This document shows positions 16,592 to 26,200 of a stretch of DNA of 64,000 nt, in pieces. The stretch spans positions 3,534,001 through 3,598,000 of the forward strand of contig OZ255627.1 in assembly GCA_965276765.1 (NCBI GenBank), in the 5' to 3' direction. The stretch is from G965276765 sp965276765 (GTDB taxonomy: Bacteria > Actinomycetota > Acidimicrobiia > Acidimicrobiales > Palsa-688). Position numbers and translations under genes: made by a program. The notes under the pieces are model-generated. The model ran no database searches and was not told the origin of the DNA. It saw nothing but the letters and a program-made list of their open reading frames with translations. Numbering within the stretch: position 1 is the stretch's first letter; each line of letters starts with the position of its first letter.

Positions 16592-17020
16592 TCACAGCAT
16601 GTGAATCGAGGTCCAGGTTGACGAGTCGTGAGCGTCGTGCCACGCCAGCTCGGTGACCTCGTCCACCTCGAGTGCCTCCGTACCACCGGTGACTCTGGCG
16701 TCGTAGGCGACGGTCACGTAGGCGATGGCGTCGCCGTTGGGATAGGTAACGCGGTAGGCGGGTCCGCCGAAGGCTCCCAGGATCGCTCCTAACTCGACTT
16801 CAAGGCCGGTCTCCTCGAGCACTTCTCGTTTGGCGGCGTCTTCGGGAGACTCATCGGCCTCGATCCCCCCGCCGATCGTTCCCCACTGACCGGTGTCGGC
16901 GCCGCGGACCAAGAGGAGACGGTCGACGTCGTCTCGGGGCAGGACCGCGACTCCCGGCAACAGCAACAGAGCGTGACCGAGGCGGGACCGCAGGTTCGTG
17001 ACGTAGGGGGATACAGGCAC
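16592..17020 (-). CDS. NUDIX hydrolase
   Basis: Pyrophosphohydrolase of nucleoside diphosphate-X compounds, 142 aa. The Nudix box is complete: G, five residues, E, seven residues, REVLEETGL (about residues 53-75), coordinating Mg2+. The preceding GADTGQWGTIGGGIE is the usual strand and turn. The C-terminal VDEVTELAWHDAHD is typical of small ADP-ribose/8-oxo-dGTP-type members. Start is GTG at 17020. The exact substrate cannot be assigned. Confidence 0.88.
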   Translation of the reverse strand: MPVSPYVTNLRSRLGHALLLLPGVAVLPRDDVDRLLLVRGADTGQWGTIGGGIEADESPEDAAKREVLEETGLEVELGAILGAFGGPAYRVTYPNGDAIAYVTVAYDARVTGGTEALEVDEVTELAWHDAHDSSTWTSIHML

Positions 17021-17156
17021 GCGGCATCGTAGAGCCGCCGCCCGAAGACCAGGCTTTCAGGGGGTGCAACCTGACCGCCCCGTCGCAGACAATGTTCGCC
17101 CTGCGGGAGGATCGAATACCTCGGAGAGGGTCACTCGCGAGCCGTAACGTTTGGTC

Positions 17157-17710
17157 GTGAACCTCGTGTTTCTCCATGGGCGTGCTGCGGCGGGCAAGCT
17201 GACGACCGCTCGGTGCCTCGCTGGGCTGGTGGGCTACCCGGTCTTTCACAACCACTTGGTCGTTGACCTTCTCACCCCGATCTTCCCGTTCGGATCCGAG
17301 CCGTTCATCCGACTGCGCGAGCAGTTCTGGTTGACCGTCTTCGCCGAGGCGGCGCAACACGACAGGTCGCTGATCTTCACCTTCACTCCGGAGCACACGA
17401 TCGTCAGCGGGTTCGCCCAGCGAGCCCGCGACGCCGTGGAGTCCCATGGGGGCACTGTCGTCTTCGTCCGCCTCGCGGTCGGTGTTGGCGAGCAGGAACG
17501 CCGGGTAATCGACCCGATCCGCAGCGGTTCCACAAGGTGGCAGACAAAGAAACGCTGCACCGCCTCGCCGGCCAGGCGCCGGGCGAACAGCCGCCAGTCG
17601 ACTTGGAGATCGACACTGACCGCAGTCCGCCGGACCGCACCGCCAAGTTGATCGTCGCCACGTTCCAGTTGGCGCCCGAGCCAGCCGCACCCCGATACCC
17701 ACCGCTGTAG
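17157..17710 (+). pseudogene. P-loop kinase-like protein (GKLT type), frameshifted
   Basis: The start VNLVFLHGRAAAGKLTTARC has the GKLT variant of Walker A found in a family of AAA_33-like kinases, and VFHNHLVVDLLTPIF follows as in that family. The frame is lost after RVIDPIRS near 17515-17528. In the shifted frame RFHKVADKETLHRLAGQAPG and LEIDTDRSPPDRTAKLIVAT run to a stop at 17710, a natural C-terminus for the family. One missing or extra base explains the break. Function unknown, probably a small-molecule kinase. Confidence 0.7.
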
Positions 17711-17804
17711 GAGGTCCGGCATACGGTGACGTCGGACCTGTCGTCGGCGGCGGTCATGCCACGCAGGGCGTTCGCCTGCGAGATGGGGGGCACTTCCAAT
17801 TGCG

Positions 17805-18203
17805 TCAGTGACTGTCCATGTGGCCGGCTCCGGTCCGGCCGTGCCCTGTCGAAGGTGGCTGATGGCTGTTATGGAATTGGGCCTCGACCGTCGTGTGCTC
17901 AGCCCGGCGGTGCCGCCATGCCGTGCGGCATACAAGGAGTCCGATGGCCGCTGCTCCTACGATGACTTCAGCGGCGATCAGGCCCAGCAGGGTGAGGAAG
18001 CCGATGTCGCTGCCCCGATTGAAGACCGGCAGGTTGGTCAACGTCCAGTGACCGAACGCGACGCCGTCCGCTACGAAACCGGCTGCGATGACCAGGCCGA
18101 AGCCAACTGCCGACCAGATGAGAGTGGCTTTCGGGTCGTGCGGCCACTCGAAGATCGATCTTCGCTGACCTTCCCGGGCCTCTCGGCTCTCGTCGTGCTT
18201 CAC
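17805..18203 (-). CDS. hypothetical two- or three-TM membrane protein
   Basis: Protein of 132 aa. A charged N-terminus (MKHDESREAREGQRR) precedes hydrophobic segments LIWSAVGFGLVIAAGFVAD and LLGLIAAEVIVGAAAIGLLV, with a His-rich C-terminal tail. Composition is convincing; no family is recognised. Confidence 0.5.
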   Translation of the reverse strand: MKHDESREAREGQRRSIFEWPHDPKATLIWSAVGFGLVIAAGFVADGVAFGHWTLTNLPVFNRGSDIGFLTLLGLIAAEVIVGAAAIGLLVCRTAWRHRRAEHTTVEAQFHNSHQPPSTGHGRTGAGHMDSH

Positions 18204-18444
18204 CGGACCTCCGTGTCGCTTAGAGGCTAGGTTCGCCGTGGGCCTCCGCTGCGGCCTGTTCGTAGGAGGATCGGCTTGGGGAACGGGCCCGCGGGGTCAT
18301 CTGGTCCCGGCGTGTCCGAGGTACGGGGTCAAGGGCCGAGACCATAGGCTCTGGTGGTGAACTGGGACGGTAGCCGGCTCCAGAGGGTGTCCGGGTAGCG
18401 CATCCCGTTGCGGGTAGCGCAAAGAGCGGGGAAGCTTGTTGGTG

Positions 18445-19135
18445 ATGCCGGTTTCCCTCACGCTCGTGCACAGCCCGCTGGTAGGTCCGGGAACCTGGGA
18501 GGCCTTGGCCGCTACGGCACGTGACCGTGGCCATCAGGTGGACGTCCCCGATCTGCGTCCCCGCGCTCTCCACGCTACCCCCGTTCGCTGCCAGGGAGGT
18601 CGAGTTGGTGGCCGACAGCGTGGGGCAGCGCCGGACCGTCCTGGTGGGCCACAGCGGCGCCGGGCCTCTTCTGGCCGCGGCGGGCGACGCCTGCGGTGGC
18701 GTCGACGGCTATGTGTTCGTAGACGCCGGCCTGCCGACGCCCGGCCAGAGTTGGTTCGAGACCGTTCCCGCCGAACTCGCGGAGCAGGTCCACGGCATAG
18801 CCCGGGATGGCTGGCTGCCGCCGTGGTCGGAGTGGTGGAGTCCCGACGAGATGGCGGAGCTCCTACCTGACGCGCAAGTCCGGGAGCACTTCGCCACTGG
18901 ATGCCCGCCGCTGCCCGTGGCCATGTTCGAGGAGGCGCTGCCGCCCTCACCGGGCTGGGCGAGCAGGCCGGGCGCGTACCTGCGCCTCAGCGACGTCTAC
19001 GAGGAGTCCGCCGGGCAGGCGAGAGCGCTCGGCTGGCCGGTTATCGAGCTGGACGGCCACCACTTGTCGGTTCTCACCGAGCCCGAGCTGGTCATGGAGG
19101 CCATACTCGACCTGGTTGCTCGGCTTCCCCGCTGA
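18445..19135 (+). pseudogene. alpha/beta hydrolase, frameshifted at a C4 run
   Basis: The N-terminal strand SLTLVHSPLVGPGTWEALA and GHQVDVPDL are in the first frame. Removing one C from the CCCC run at 18559-18562 gives RPALSTLPPFAAREVELV, which joins the second frame, where TVLVGHSGAGPLLAAAG holds the nucleophile elbow G-H-S-G-A. ELDGHHLSVLTEP carries the catalytic His near the C-terminus. All parts of a 230-aa hydrolase are therefore present on either side of one indel. The downstream frame could also be read alone from 18521 but would lack the first strands. Confidence 0.78.
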
Positions 19136-19155
19136 CTGCCCCGGCGAACTTCCGC

Positions 19156-21141
19156 TCACCGAAGGGCTAGGGCGGTCGATGCGACCGTTAGTTCGCGGCC
19201 GCCGAGAGCTCGCACCGTCGTGTCGGACCCTCGGTGAGCCGGGTTCAGGTCTCGGTGGGTGGACGTCGCCGTGGTGGCGGGCGGCGTGAGGTAGCGGGGG
19301 ATCTCGATGAGCCACAGTCGCATGTTGTACGGTCCGGACCGCAGGATGGTCTTGCGGGCGAGGAAGGGGTGCAGGACGGCCAGGCTCGTGAGGACGCGCT
19401 GCAGGTTCATGGGCCCGACGCTGATGGCGAGCACCTGGGCGGCGTGGCGGGCCTCGATTACGCGGACGTCGGAGGCGGTCAGGTCCTGGCATGTGCCGGG
19501 AAGGAGGTTGATCCAGGCGTGGAACTGGCCGGTCGCGTCCATCGTTTCCTGGTTGTTGGTGGTCCAGCAGGTGAGGAGCTGTTCGCCGGGGTAGGTGGCG
19601 TTGTTGGTGAAGGCGTGGATCTTGGAGATGAACCGGTAGTTGGCGATGAGCTGGGTGGCTTTGCCGCCGAGGGCGGTGTTGTATGCCGTTGGGGGGTCGT
19701 CGACGGCGGTGTCGGGCAGCGGCTTGTGGCTGACGGTCGGCGAGACGGTGAGCACGAGGGCGAGGCCGATGATGCCGACCACGGCCACCGCGCTGCTGAG
19801 ACTGGCGAGGACGCCACTGCTGGCGCGGACGAACCGGTCGGCGAGGGCCGCGATCAGGACCACGCCGACGGCGAGGACGAAGCCGAGGGGTACCCACTCG
19901 AAGGCCGGGACGGGCGGATCGGTCTCGTACACGAACGTCACTCCCACCACCAGGGCGGCAGGGGCATAGCGCCAGACGCGCTGCGCCGCGAGCGGCCGGG
20001 TCACCTCGGCGAGGAGAACGATCATTGATAGGCAGAGTGAGCTCCACAGGGTGGAGTAGAAGAAGTGCTCCTCGACGAACTGGACCTTGCCGATGAACTG
20101 CAGGGCGTAGGCGACCGCGACCTCGCCCACGGCGGTCAGCGCCATGACGAGCTGGACCGGGTCTAGGGTGCGCCAGCGGCGGCCGACGACGGTCCATGCC
20201 GCGGCCAGGGCCGGGGGGACGAGGACGTAGGCCTCATACGGCGCCCACCGCCAGTTGGCCGAGTGCCACATCGCCTCTTGGCCCGGGGTGGCCAAGAACA
20301 GGACGGAGTTGATGGTCGGTGTGATGTAGTTGAACTGGCCGAGCTCGGCGGCCGACGCCGCGCCCAGGGCGACGGTGACGGCCACCGCGACGACGGCGAG
20401 CACCACGACGTCGGCGCAGAGATGGCGGCGCTGGCGGAGGAGCCGGGCGAACAGGTAGGCGGCGAGGACGACGGCGACGAGCACGGCGCAGGTGGCGAGC
20501 GACCACACCGCCATGGTGAAGAGGAATCCGGCAGCGCCCAGCCATGCCATCCTGGGCCGCCGGCCGGCCGTGGGCATGAGCAGGCAGGCGATGGCGCCGA
20601 TCAGGTACGACACGACGGCCGAGTCGGGGAAGTCGCTGCCCCACGCCGTCACCAGGATCGGCGAGCTCATGATGACCGCCACGGCCAGGACGCCGGCCCC
20701 GAGCCCGTAGAGGCGCCGCAGCAGCAGGTAGGCGGGGACGACCGCCACGAGCGCGAGCACGTAGCGGAACACGAAGAAGCCAGGAACGGCGCCGAAGGCC
20801 AGGTCCGACAGGCGGGCGGGCACCAAGAATCCGACCCGGGAGCCCTCGCGCATCCGGGCCGTCGGGGTGAGCACGGCGTTGTAGCGGGAGAAGAAATCGC
20901 GGGGGTCGAAGACGTAGGTGCTCGACATGCTCGGGTCCGGCAGGACCGTCGGTGCCATGGCCCGCAGCCCCAGCACGAAAAAGGCGATGGCCGGGGACGC
21001 CAACACCACGACCGCCTCGCCGAGGTTCCATGAGCGGCGCCCCTCCCGGGAGGCCCGGCAGGAGCCGCCCCGTCTCTCCGGGCGCCGCTGCGGGTCGTCG
21101 GTGCCTGAGTCCGCCTCGACGGGCGAAGCGACGGAGGTCAC
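19156..21141 (-). CDS. GT-C type polytopic membrane protein (probable glycosyltransferase)
   Basis: A 661-aa protein with about twelve hydrophobic segments and a C-terminal extracytoplasmic domain. It resembles dolichyl-phosphate-mannose-type (GT39-like) proteins: an acidic loop soon after TM1 (DPSMSSTYVFDPRDFFSRYN), then repeated hydrophobic spans to about residue 460. The soluble tail contains FISKIHAFTNNATYPGEQLL. GTG at 21141 overlaps the stop of the upstream GT2 gene by GTGA. The pair presumably makes a lipid-linked sugar (GT2) and transfers it outside the membrane (this protein). Acceptor unknown; assignment by topology and context. Confidence 0.75.
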   Translation of the reverse strand: MTSVASPVEADSGTDDPQRRPERRGGSCRASREGRRSWNLGEAVVVLASPAIAFFVLGLRAMAPTVLPDPSMSSTYVFDPRDFFSRYNAVLTPTARMREGSRVGFLVPARLSDLAFGAVPGFFVFRYVLALVAVVPAYLLLRRLYGLGAGVLAVAVIMSSPILVTAWGSDFPDSAVVSYLIGAIACLLMPTAGRRPRMAWLGAAGFLFTMAVWSLATCAVLVAVVLAAYLFARLLRQRRHLCADVVVLAVVAVAVTVALGAASAAELGQFNYITPTINSVLFLATPGQEAMWHSANWRWAPYEAYVLVPPALAAAWTVVGRRWRTLDPVQLVMALTAVGEVAVAYALQFIGKVQFVEEHFFYSTLWSSLCLSMIVLLAEVTRPLAAQRVWRYAPAALVVGVTFVYETDPPVPAFEWVPLGFVLAVGVVLIAALADRFVRASSGVLASLSSAVAVVGIIGLALVLTVSPTVSHKPLPDTAVDDPPTAYNTALGGKATQLIANYRFISKIHAFTNNATYPGEQLLTCWTTNNQETMDATGQFHAWINLLPGTCQDLTASDVRVIEARHAAQVLAISVGPMNLQRVLTSLAVLHPFLARKTILRSGPYNMRLWLIEIPRYLTPPATTATSTHRDLNPAHRGSDTTVRALGGRELTVASTALALR

Positions 21142-21971
21142 GCCAGGCTCGGCGTGGCGGACCACCCGTCGGGGCCGCCGTGAGCGTCGAACCACGGTGC
21201 CGCCTCGGTCGGCGTGAACGCCACGGTCGGATCGAGCTCGAGATACCCCGAGGAGCGCACGCCGTGCTCGTGCATCCAGTACTGCCCGGCGGTGGCGAGC
21301 ACCCCGAAGCCGTAGCGGATGCTGCGCCGCAGGTTGATCGACGACGACTCCTCGCCGTAGCGGGTCGGGCACGACACCTCCCCGATCCGGGCGCCAGCGA
21401 GAAGGGCCTGGGCGATGACCTGATTGTCGAAGACGAAGTCGTCCGAGTTCCGCTCGATAGGCAGCGAGCGCAAAAGGTCGGCGCTGTAGGCGCGCAGGCC
21501 GGTGTGGTACTCGGAGAGCTTCTGGCCGAGGAGGACGTTCTCGATCAAGGTCAGGCTCCGGTTGGCGACATACTTGTAGCGAGGCATCCCCCGAGCCACG
21601 GAGTCCTGGGCCAGGATCCTCGAGCCGAGCACGAGGTCATAGTGCCCGCAGGTGATCATCCCAACCATGGCCGGGATCAGCCTGGGGGAGTACTGGTAGT
21701 CAGGGTGGACCATGACCACGACGTCGGCCCCGACCTCGAGCGCGGCCCTGTAGCACGTCTTCTGGTTGCCGCCGTAGCCCCGGTTGTGAGGATGCACGAT
21801 GGGTACCAGCCCGAGCTTCTCCGCCCGCTCCACGGTCGAGTCGGTGCTGGCGTCGTCGACCAGCAAGACGTCGTCGACGATGTCACGGTCGATCTCCCGG
21901 ACCGTCCGTTCCAGCGTCTCCGCCGCGTTATACGCAGGAAGCACCACAGCGACACGCCACCCGCCGAACAC
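21138..21971 (-). CDS. glycosyltransferase family 2 (polyprenyl-phosphate sugar transferase type)
   Basis: Cytoplasmic GT-A enzyme of 277 aa. The opening VVLPAYNAAETLERTVREI, the nucleotide-binding DDVLLVDDASTDSTVERA, HNRGYGGNQKTCYRAAL and the metal-binding VVMVHPDYQYSP are standard. YHTGLRAYSADLLRSLP and IERNSDDFVFDNQVIAQ match the DPM1-like branch. GTG at 21971 is chosen because the family N-terminus begins there; the longer open frame upstream is non-coding. The GTGA overlap with the downstream GT-C gene indicates an operon. Confidence 0.88.
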   Translation of the reverse strand: MFGGWRVAVVLPAYNAAETLERTVREIDRDIVDDVLLVDDASTDSTVERAEKLGLVPIVHPHNRGYGGNQKTCYRAALEVGADVVVMVHPDYQYSPRLIPAMVGMITCGHYDLVLGSRILAQDSVARGMPRYKYVANRSLTLIENVLLGQKLSEYHTGLRAYSADLLRSLPIERNSDDFVFDNQVIAQALLAGARIGEVSCPTRYGEESSSINLRRSIRYGFGVLATAGQYWMHEHGVRSSGYLELDPTVAFTPTEAAPWFDAHGGPDGWSATPSLA

Positions 21972-22472
21972 TACGCTCGCCCAATCACGGCAGCAGGAAA
22001 GAGGCGTGTCACCTGGTACAGGCTCGGTTGGGGCCGGGCTATGACGACGATCGACCTTGTCGAGGTCCCGATCTGCGAGGTGCCGGTGATGTCCCCGTCG
22101 GGCAGAGAGGTGATGTCGTCGAGAGGGAGGATGGTTCGCACCCGGACGTCGCCATCGGTGGGGTCGGCGCACACATCGCGGTGATTTTCGGGGTCGAAGG
22201 ACCACAGCTCACCGGCGGCGAGAGCGGGCTGGTGGCGTTGCGCTGGGACCTGGGGCCGTGTGGGGTGATGGTCGAGTTGGAGAATAAGTCGCTCGTTTCG
22301 CTGGCATGGCGCCCTGAGCCGGGCCGTGGACCGGCCGGGGGGTGCGCTGTCGGGGTGGTGGGGTCGCGCTGGGTGAGGCCGCGCACCGGCTCGTGGGTCG
22401 GACTAGTGCGCTTGACGGTCGAGTGCGAGCGGGCTCAAGAGACCCCTGCTCGGGACGGGAGGTGTTCGGGTG
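21972..22472. other. unassigned 500-bp stretch
   Basis: The plus strand keeps an open frame with partly protein-like content (VALRWDLGPCGVMVELENKS, then LVSLAWRPEPG), without a clear start or a recognised family. The minus strand is proline/serine nonsense. It may hold a decayed gene; I cannot support a call. Confidence 0.3.
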
Positions 22473-23618
22473 CTACCAGGCCACTGCGGCCGCGTCAGGC
22501 GCGGCGGCGGCGGCCCACGTACCGTTGTTGCCGGTCCACACGGTCCCAGTCGGGTGAGTCGTCGTGGGGGTGGTGGGTTTCATCGTGGCGATCAGGTTGT
22601 GGCCTGAAGCGTCGACGCCGAGCGAGGAGACACTGGCTTGACCGGCTGGCAGCGGGAGCGCTTTGAGCGGGGCGCCGGTGGGGAGCTGGTAGAGGGCCAG
22701 GAGGTCCGTGCTCGAGTTGGCGCAGTGCTCGTCGGCGTAGAGGACGGTGTTGGTGAGGGTGAGCGGCTCGAGTGTGCAAGTCGGCGGCGGGTCAAGTCTC
22801 GTTCTCACGCCGGTCGCCGCATTGATGACAACCGGGGCGGCCAGCGAGGAGACGGGAGACCCGGAGAGCTTGGCAACGTCGAGGTATTCGCCGTTGGGTG
22901 ACCACAGCGGCTCGGCGGATATGATCTCGCCGGCGGGCAGGTGGTACGTGACCGCGGCCCGATCGGCTACTGCGACCGTAACGGTTGGCGCCACTCGGTC
23001 AGGGAAGTTTGTGGAAGCCTCGGCGCGGCCATTCGGGCTGATCGCGGTGCCGTAGCGGCTCAGAACGACCTTTCCCCAGTCGAAGGCGGGCAGCGATGTG
23101 ATCTTCCCCGTAGCCACCCTGATCCCACACCCCGCGGGCGAACAGCCCGAGACGTACTTGGCTTCGGGCGCATCGAGGTACAGGATCCTCCCATCTGCGC
23201 TGAGGGTGCCAAACGTATCGTGACCCGACAGGAGTGTGACAGGAGTTCCCAATGCCTTGGTGGGCACCAGCTGCCGAACGACCGACCCGCTGCGGCTGCC
23301 GATGACCGCCACGCCACCCGTGAGGAGGTCGGCTACGAAGGTGGTCGGCTCGGCGGTCGCGGCTCCCGACGGGGGGGCATTGGAGCCGGGCGGCCCAGTT
23401 GCGCCGACGACGACGTGGGTGCCCTGCGCTCCGGGCGCGAACGGACCGGCTGCCAGGCCGCCGATGAGCGCGGCCGCGGTGACCGCGATGGCGGCCCCGA
23501 GGAAGCGGTGCCGTCGGCGGCGGCGCCGACCGCGAAGTTTGGCGTCCGCTAAACCGCCTTCGGGCGGCAACAATGGCCGGAAGGCGCGAGTCAGCTCGCC
23601 GGCAAGATCACGGGGCAT
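22473..23618 (-). CDS. membrane-anchored beta-propeller-like protein, likely anti-sigma partner
   Basis: A 381-aa protein. A cytoplasmic stretch of about 35 residues with basic RGRRRRRRHRF precedes one TM helix (FLGAAIAVTAAALIGGLAAG). An extracytoplasmic domain of repeated strands follows (FGTLSADGRILYLDAPEAKY, SPNGEYLDVAKLSG), as in WD40/TolB-like folds. It starts three bases after the ECF sigma stop on the same strand, the usual place of an anti-sigma or signal-sensing partner, but the N-terminus lacks a zinc anti-sigma HxxxCxxC motif. Role as sigma regulator is inferred from position and topology. Confidence 0.75.
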   Translation of the reverse strand: MPRDLAGELTRAFRPLLPPEGGLADAKLRGRRRRRRHRFLGAAIAVTAAALIGGLAAGPFAPGAQGTHVVVGATGPPGSNAPPSGAATAEPTTFVADLLTGGVAVIGSRSGSVVRQLVPTKALGTPVTLLSGHDTFGTLSADGRILYLDAPEAKYVSGCSPAGCGIRVATGKITSLPAFDWGKVVLSRYGTAISPNGRAEASTNFPDRVAPTVTVAVADRAAVTYHLPAGEIISAEPLWSPNGEYLDVAKLSGSPVSSLAAPVVINAATGVRTRLDPPPTCTLEPLTLTNTVLYADEHCANSSTDLLALYQLPTGAPLKALPLPAGQASVSSLGVDASGHNLIATMKPTTPTTTHPTGTVWTGNNGTWAAAAAPDAAAVAW

Positions 23619-23621
23619 CGG

Positions 23622-24152
23622 TCACTCCTCCTCACTCAAACAAAGGTCGCTGCGAAGACGCAGCACCGCACGGTGCAGCGTGGAGCGCACCGCGGTCTCG
23701 GTCATGCCGAGCGCCTCGGCCACCTCGACCGTGGACAGGTCGACGAGGTAGCGGAGTGCGACGACGCGCTGCTGGCGGGCCGGCAACCCCCGCACGGCGG
23801 TGAGCAGGTCCACACGCCCTTCTGAGCGTTCCGACGAGTCTCCGCCGTCGCGTATGCGCGCCAAAGGCGGACGGCGATGCAGGCGCAGCCTCCGGCGCAG
23901 CATCCTGAACGCGGTGGTGTACACCCACCCCGCCGGCGACGGCGAGACCCGCACCCGGCCCCAGCGAGCCCACGCATGCGCGAACGCGTCCTGCGCGACG
24001 TCTTCGGCGAGATCTTGGATACCGCTCATTGCGGACAAGGTCCCCGCCAAGCGAGGGAACTCTGCCCGGTACAAGTCGTCGAAGTCGGCCCCCGACCTGT
24101 CCGCGCGCGCCCACCAGTCGTCGGCGGGGGGGCTCAACACGTCGCTCGGCAT
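23622..24152 (-). CDS. ECF RNA polymerase sigma factor (SigE-like)
   Basis: Sigma-70 family factor of 176 aa. Region 2 (DFDDLYRAEFPRLAGTLSAM, then AEDVAQDAFAHAWARWGRV) binds the -10 element. Region 4 (LPARQQRVVALRYLVDLST, then VAEALGMTETAVRSTLHRAV) is the -35-binding HTH. The linker is Arg/Ser-rich. ATG at 24152 is used; a GTG lies nine bases upstream. It is the first gene of a two-gene operon with the membrane propeller protein. Confidence 0.9.
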   Translation of the reverse strand: MPSDVLSPPADDWWARADRSGADFDDLYRAEFPRLAGTLSAMSGIQDLAEDVAQDAFAHAWARWGRVRVSPSPAGWVYTTAFRMLRRRLRLHRRPPLARIRDGGDSSERSEGRVDLLTAVRGLPARQQRVVALRYLVDLSTVEVAEALGMTETAVRSTLHRAVLRLRSDLCLSEEE

Positions 24153-24161
24153 GGACACCAC

Positions 24162-24504
24162 ACCCTAAAGAGGCTCCAGCGCACCGTTTCGTTGCGTGGT
24201 CATCCCAGAATTCCTCGAGCCCCCAGCGCATCAGGCTGCGGCGCGGCTTGGCCCGGAGGCCTCCTCGGAAGCGACCGGCCACGACGCTGCGGCGTTCCCG
24301 CCGGGATCTCGCGTGGCCGGAACCGGGGCCCCGTTGGAGTGCGAGGCCGCACCGGTCGAGCCTGAATGTCCGCCAGTTCTCGCGGTCGAGGTCCCAGGCC
24401 ACGAGACACAGCAGACCGCTGGGCGCGACGATGCTTCTCCCCGCCGAGCGACCGCACCTGGTTCCCATCTACGACCCCCGCCATATACGCCCCGGGCGCG
24501 GTAG
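24162..24504. other. intergenic stretch upstream of the sigma operon
   Basis: No convincing gene. It should contain the promoter of the ECF sigma operon (minus strand); I do not see a clear consensus. Confidence 0.4.
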
Positions 24505-24741
24505 GTGTTGGAGCTGTCATTGCGCGAAGCACTCCACTTCGACCTGCATCAGCACAGAGCACTGCTCCGCGGGTTGATCCGGGAGGGTGAGGGCGTAGCC
24601 GCTCAGGTGCTCGAGGCGTTGGGCGCAGAGTTGCCCCAGGTTCGCCAGCAGGTGGTCGCCTTGTTGGCCGGGCAGCGGCCAGCGAAGGGAGCCGGGGCTG
24701 TGAGGCCGGGCTTCGAGGTGGGCCGGGACGGCCCCCCGTAA
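24505..24741 (+). pseudogene. Clp N-terminal domain fragment
   Basis: The frame reads LELSLREALHFDLHQ followed by LIREGEGVAAQVLEALGAEL and VRQQVVALLAG, which matches the second half of a Clp_N repeat of ClpC/ClpA-type chaperones. The loop that normally reads like LGHNYIGTEH is altered, the first repeat is absent and no AAA domain follows. It is either a shortened stand-alone Clp_N protein (78 aa, TTG start) or a remnant of a larger gene. Confidence 0.5.
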
Positions 24742-24793
24742 ATGCAGCAGCGCAGGCGGCGAAGCGGTGGATAGCGTCGGCGGCGATGTGCCA

Positions 24794-26152
24794 ATGGCGG
24801 TGAGCGAAGGAGAGAGGCGAGGAGGGGAGCATCCGTCTTCAGCTTCTCGCGAGGGCGCTGGCCTGTGGCGGCACCGGAACTTCCTCTACCTATGGGGTGG
24901 TCAGTCCGCATCGGTGCTGGGCTCGGCGGTCAGCTACGTAGCGCTGCCGTTGGTCGGGGTGCTCGTTCTCAAGCTCGACGCTTTGCAGATGGGGCTCATC
25001 GCCACAGCCGGACGCATCCCCGCAGCCATCGTCTCCCCCTTTGTTGGCTCGGTCGTCGACCGTGTCCGGCGCCGGGGTCTGTTGGTCCTGTGCGACGTCT
25101 TCCGCGGGGCGCTCGTCGGCTCGGTTCCAATTTCTGCTGCGGCGGGAGTGCTCAGTTACCCCCAGCTCCTCATCGTCTCCGCAGGCCTGGGGCTGAGTAC
25201 CCTCTTGTTTAATGTCGCACACCAGACCGCGCTGCCGGAGGTCGTGGACGCCGAAGATCTGACCAGCGGGAACAGCAAGCTGGAGGCCAGCCAGGCAGGT
25301 GCGGAGATCGGCGGACCAGGTGTGGCCGCCTCCTTGATGAGTGCAGGAGGCCCGGCGCTGGCCGTCGTGGTCGACGCACTCAGCTACTGGGTGTCCGCGG
25401 TCTGCTTGTCCCGCCTCAAGTTCCCGGCGCGGGCAGGCAACGCCACCGGCCGACCTGCAGCTCCGGGGTCGCTGTCTGTCCGAATGCAAGCGTTTTGGTC
25501 GGAGACGGTAGAGGGCTTCCGATACCTGTGGAGCGATTCCATCCTGCGCTCATTGAGTCTTTCGTACTCAAGCTTGGCGCTGTTCGCCCAGCTGCAGGAA
25601 GCGGTGTACATGCTCTTCCTCGTCCGGACGGTTCACTTCGGAGCCACCAAGATCGGAGTCGTCTTCACGCTGGCGGCGCTCGTGGGGTTTGTTGCTGCCC
25701 TCGTCAGCGACAAGGTCGCCAAGCGTTGGGGGATCGGAAGGCTCGTCGTCGTTGGGCAGAGCCTCATGGTTCTAGCCGGAGTCCTCCTCGCTGCGGTCGC
25801 CGGGTCGACCCTTCGGGCGGGCGGCACGATGCTCGCTGCGGAGGCGTTCATGGGCGTTGGTCTGTCCTTCCACGGTGTTGGTAACCGGACGCTCAACCAG
25901 ACCCGGATTCCCCGTGAGCTACGAGGCCGGGTGATCGGCGCCTCCCGCGTACTCACCGCCTACCTGGTCGCCATCGCCGGCGTCGTCGGAGGCAGCATCG
26001 CCTCGGCCTTCGGTCTGCGAACGGCGATGGCAGTCGGAGCTGGTGGCATGCTCGTTGCGCTCAGCCTCGTCCTGCGACCCAGCGTATGGTCCATACGGGG
26101 CGATTGCGGCCCCGGAGGTGAGGGTCGGCCCGTCGGAGGCGCACCTGGCTGA
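24794..26152 (+). CDS. MFS transporter (MFS_3/EntS-like)
   Basis: A twelve-TM protein of about 452 aa. The first loop shows SPFVGSVVDRVRRRGLLVL, the middle loop is hydrophilic (residues about 190-230), and GNRTLNQTRIPRELRGRVIG is the signature before the last TM bundle of the EntS/macrolide-exporter branch. ATG at 24794 is used; GTG at 24767 or 24788 could also serve. No regulator is adjacent. Probably a drug exporter (inference). Confidence 0.85.
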   Translation: MAVSEGERRGGEHPSSASREGAGLWRHRNFLYLWGGQSASVLGSAVSYVALPLVGVLVLKLDALQMGLIATAGRIPAAIVSPFVGSVVDRVRRRGLLVLCDVFRGALVGSVPISAAAGVLSYPQLLIVSAGLGLSTLLFNVAHQTALPEVVDAEDLTSGNSKLEASQAGAEIGGPGVAASLMSAGGPALAVVVDALSYWVSAVCLSRLKFPARAGNATGRPAAPGSLSVRMQAFWSETVEGFRYLWSDSILRSLSLSYSSLALFAQLQEAVYMLFLVRTVHFGATKIGVVFTLAALVGFVAALVSDKVAKRWGIGRLVVVGQSLMVLAGVLLAAVAGSTLRAGGTMLAAEAFMGVGLSFHGVGNRTLNQTRIPRELRGRVIGASRVLTAYLVAIAGVVGGSIASAFGLRTAMAVGAGGMLVALSLVLRPSVWSIRGDCGPGGEGRPVGGAPG

Positions 26153-26200
26153 GAGACTCTCGTCGTGAAGCGATCTGCCAGGAAGGGAGGGGAAGCGATC

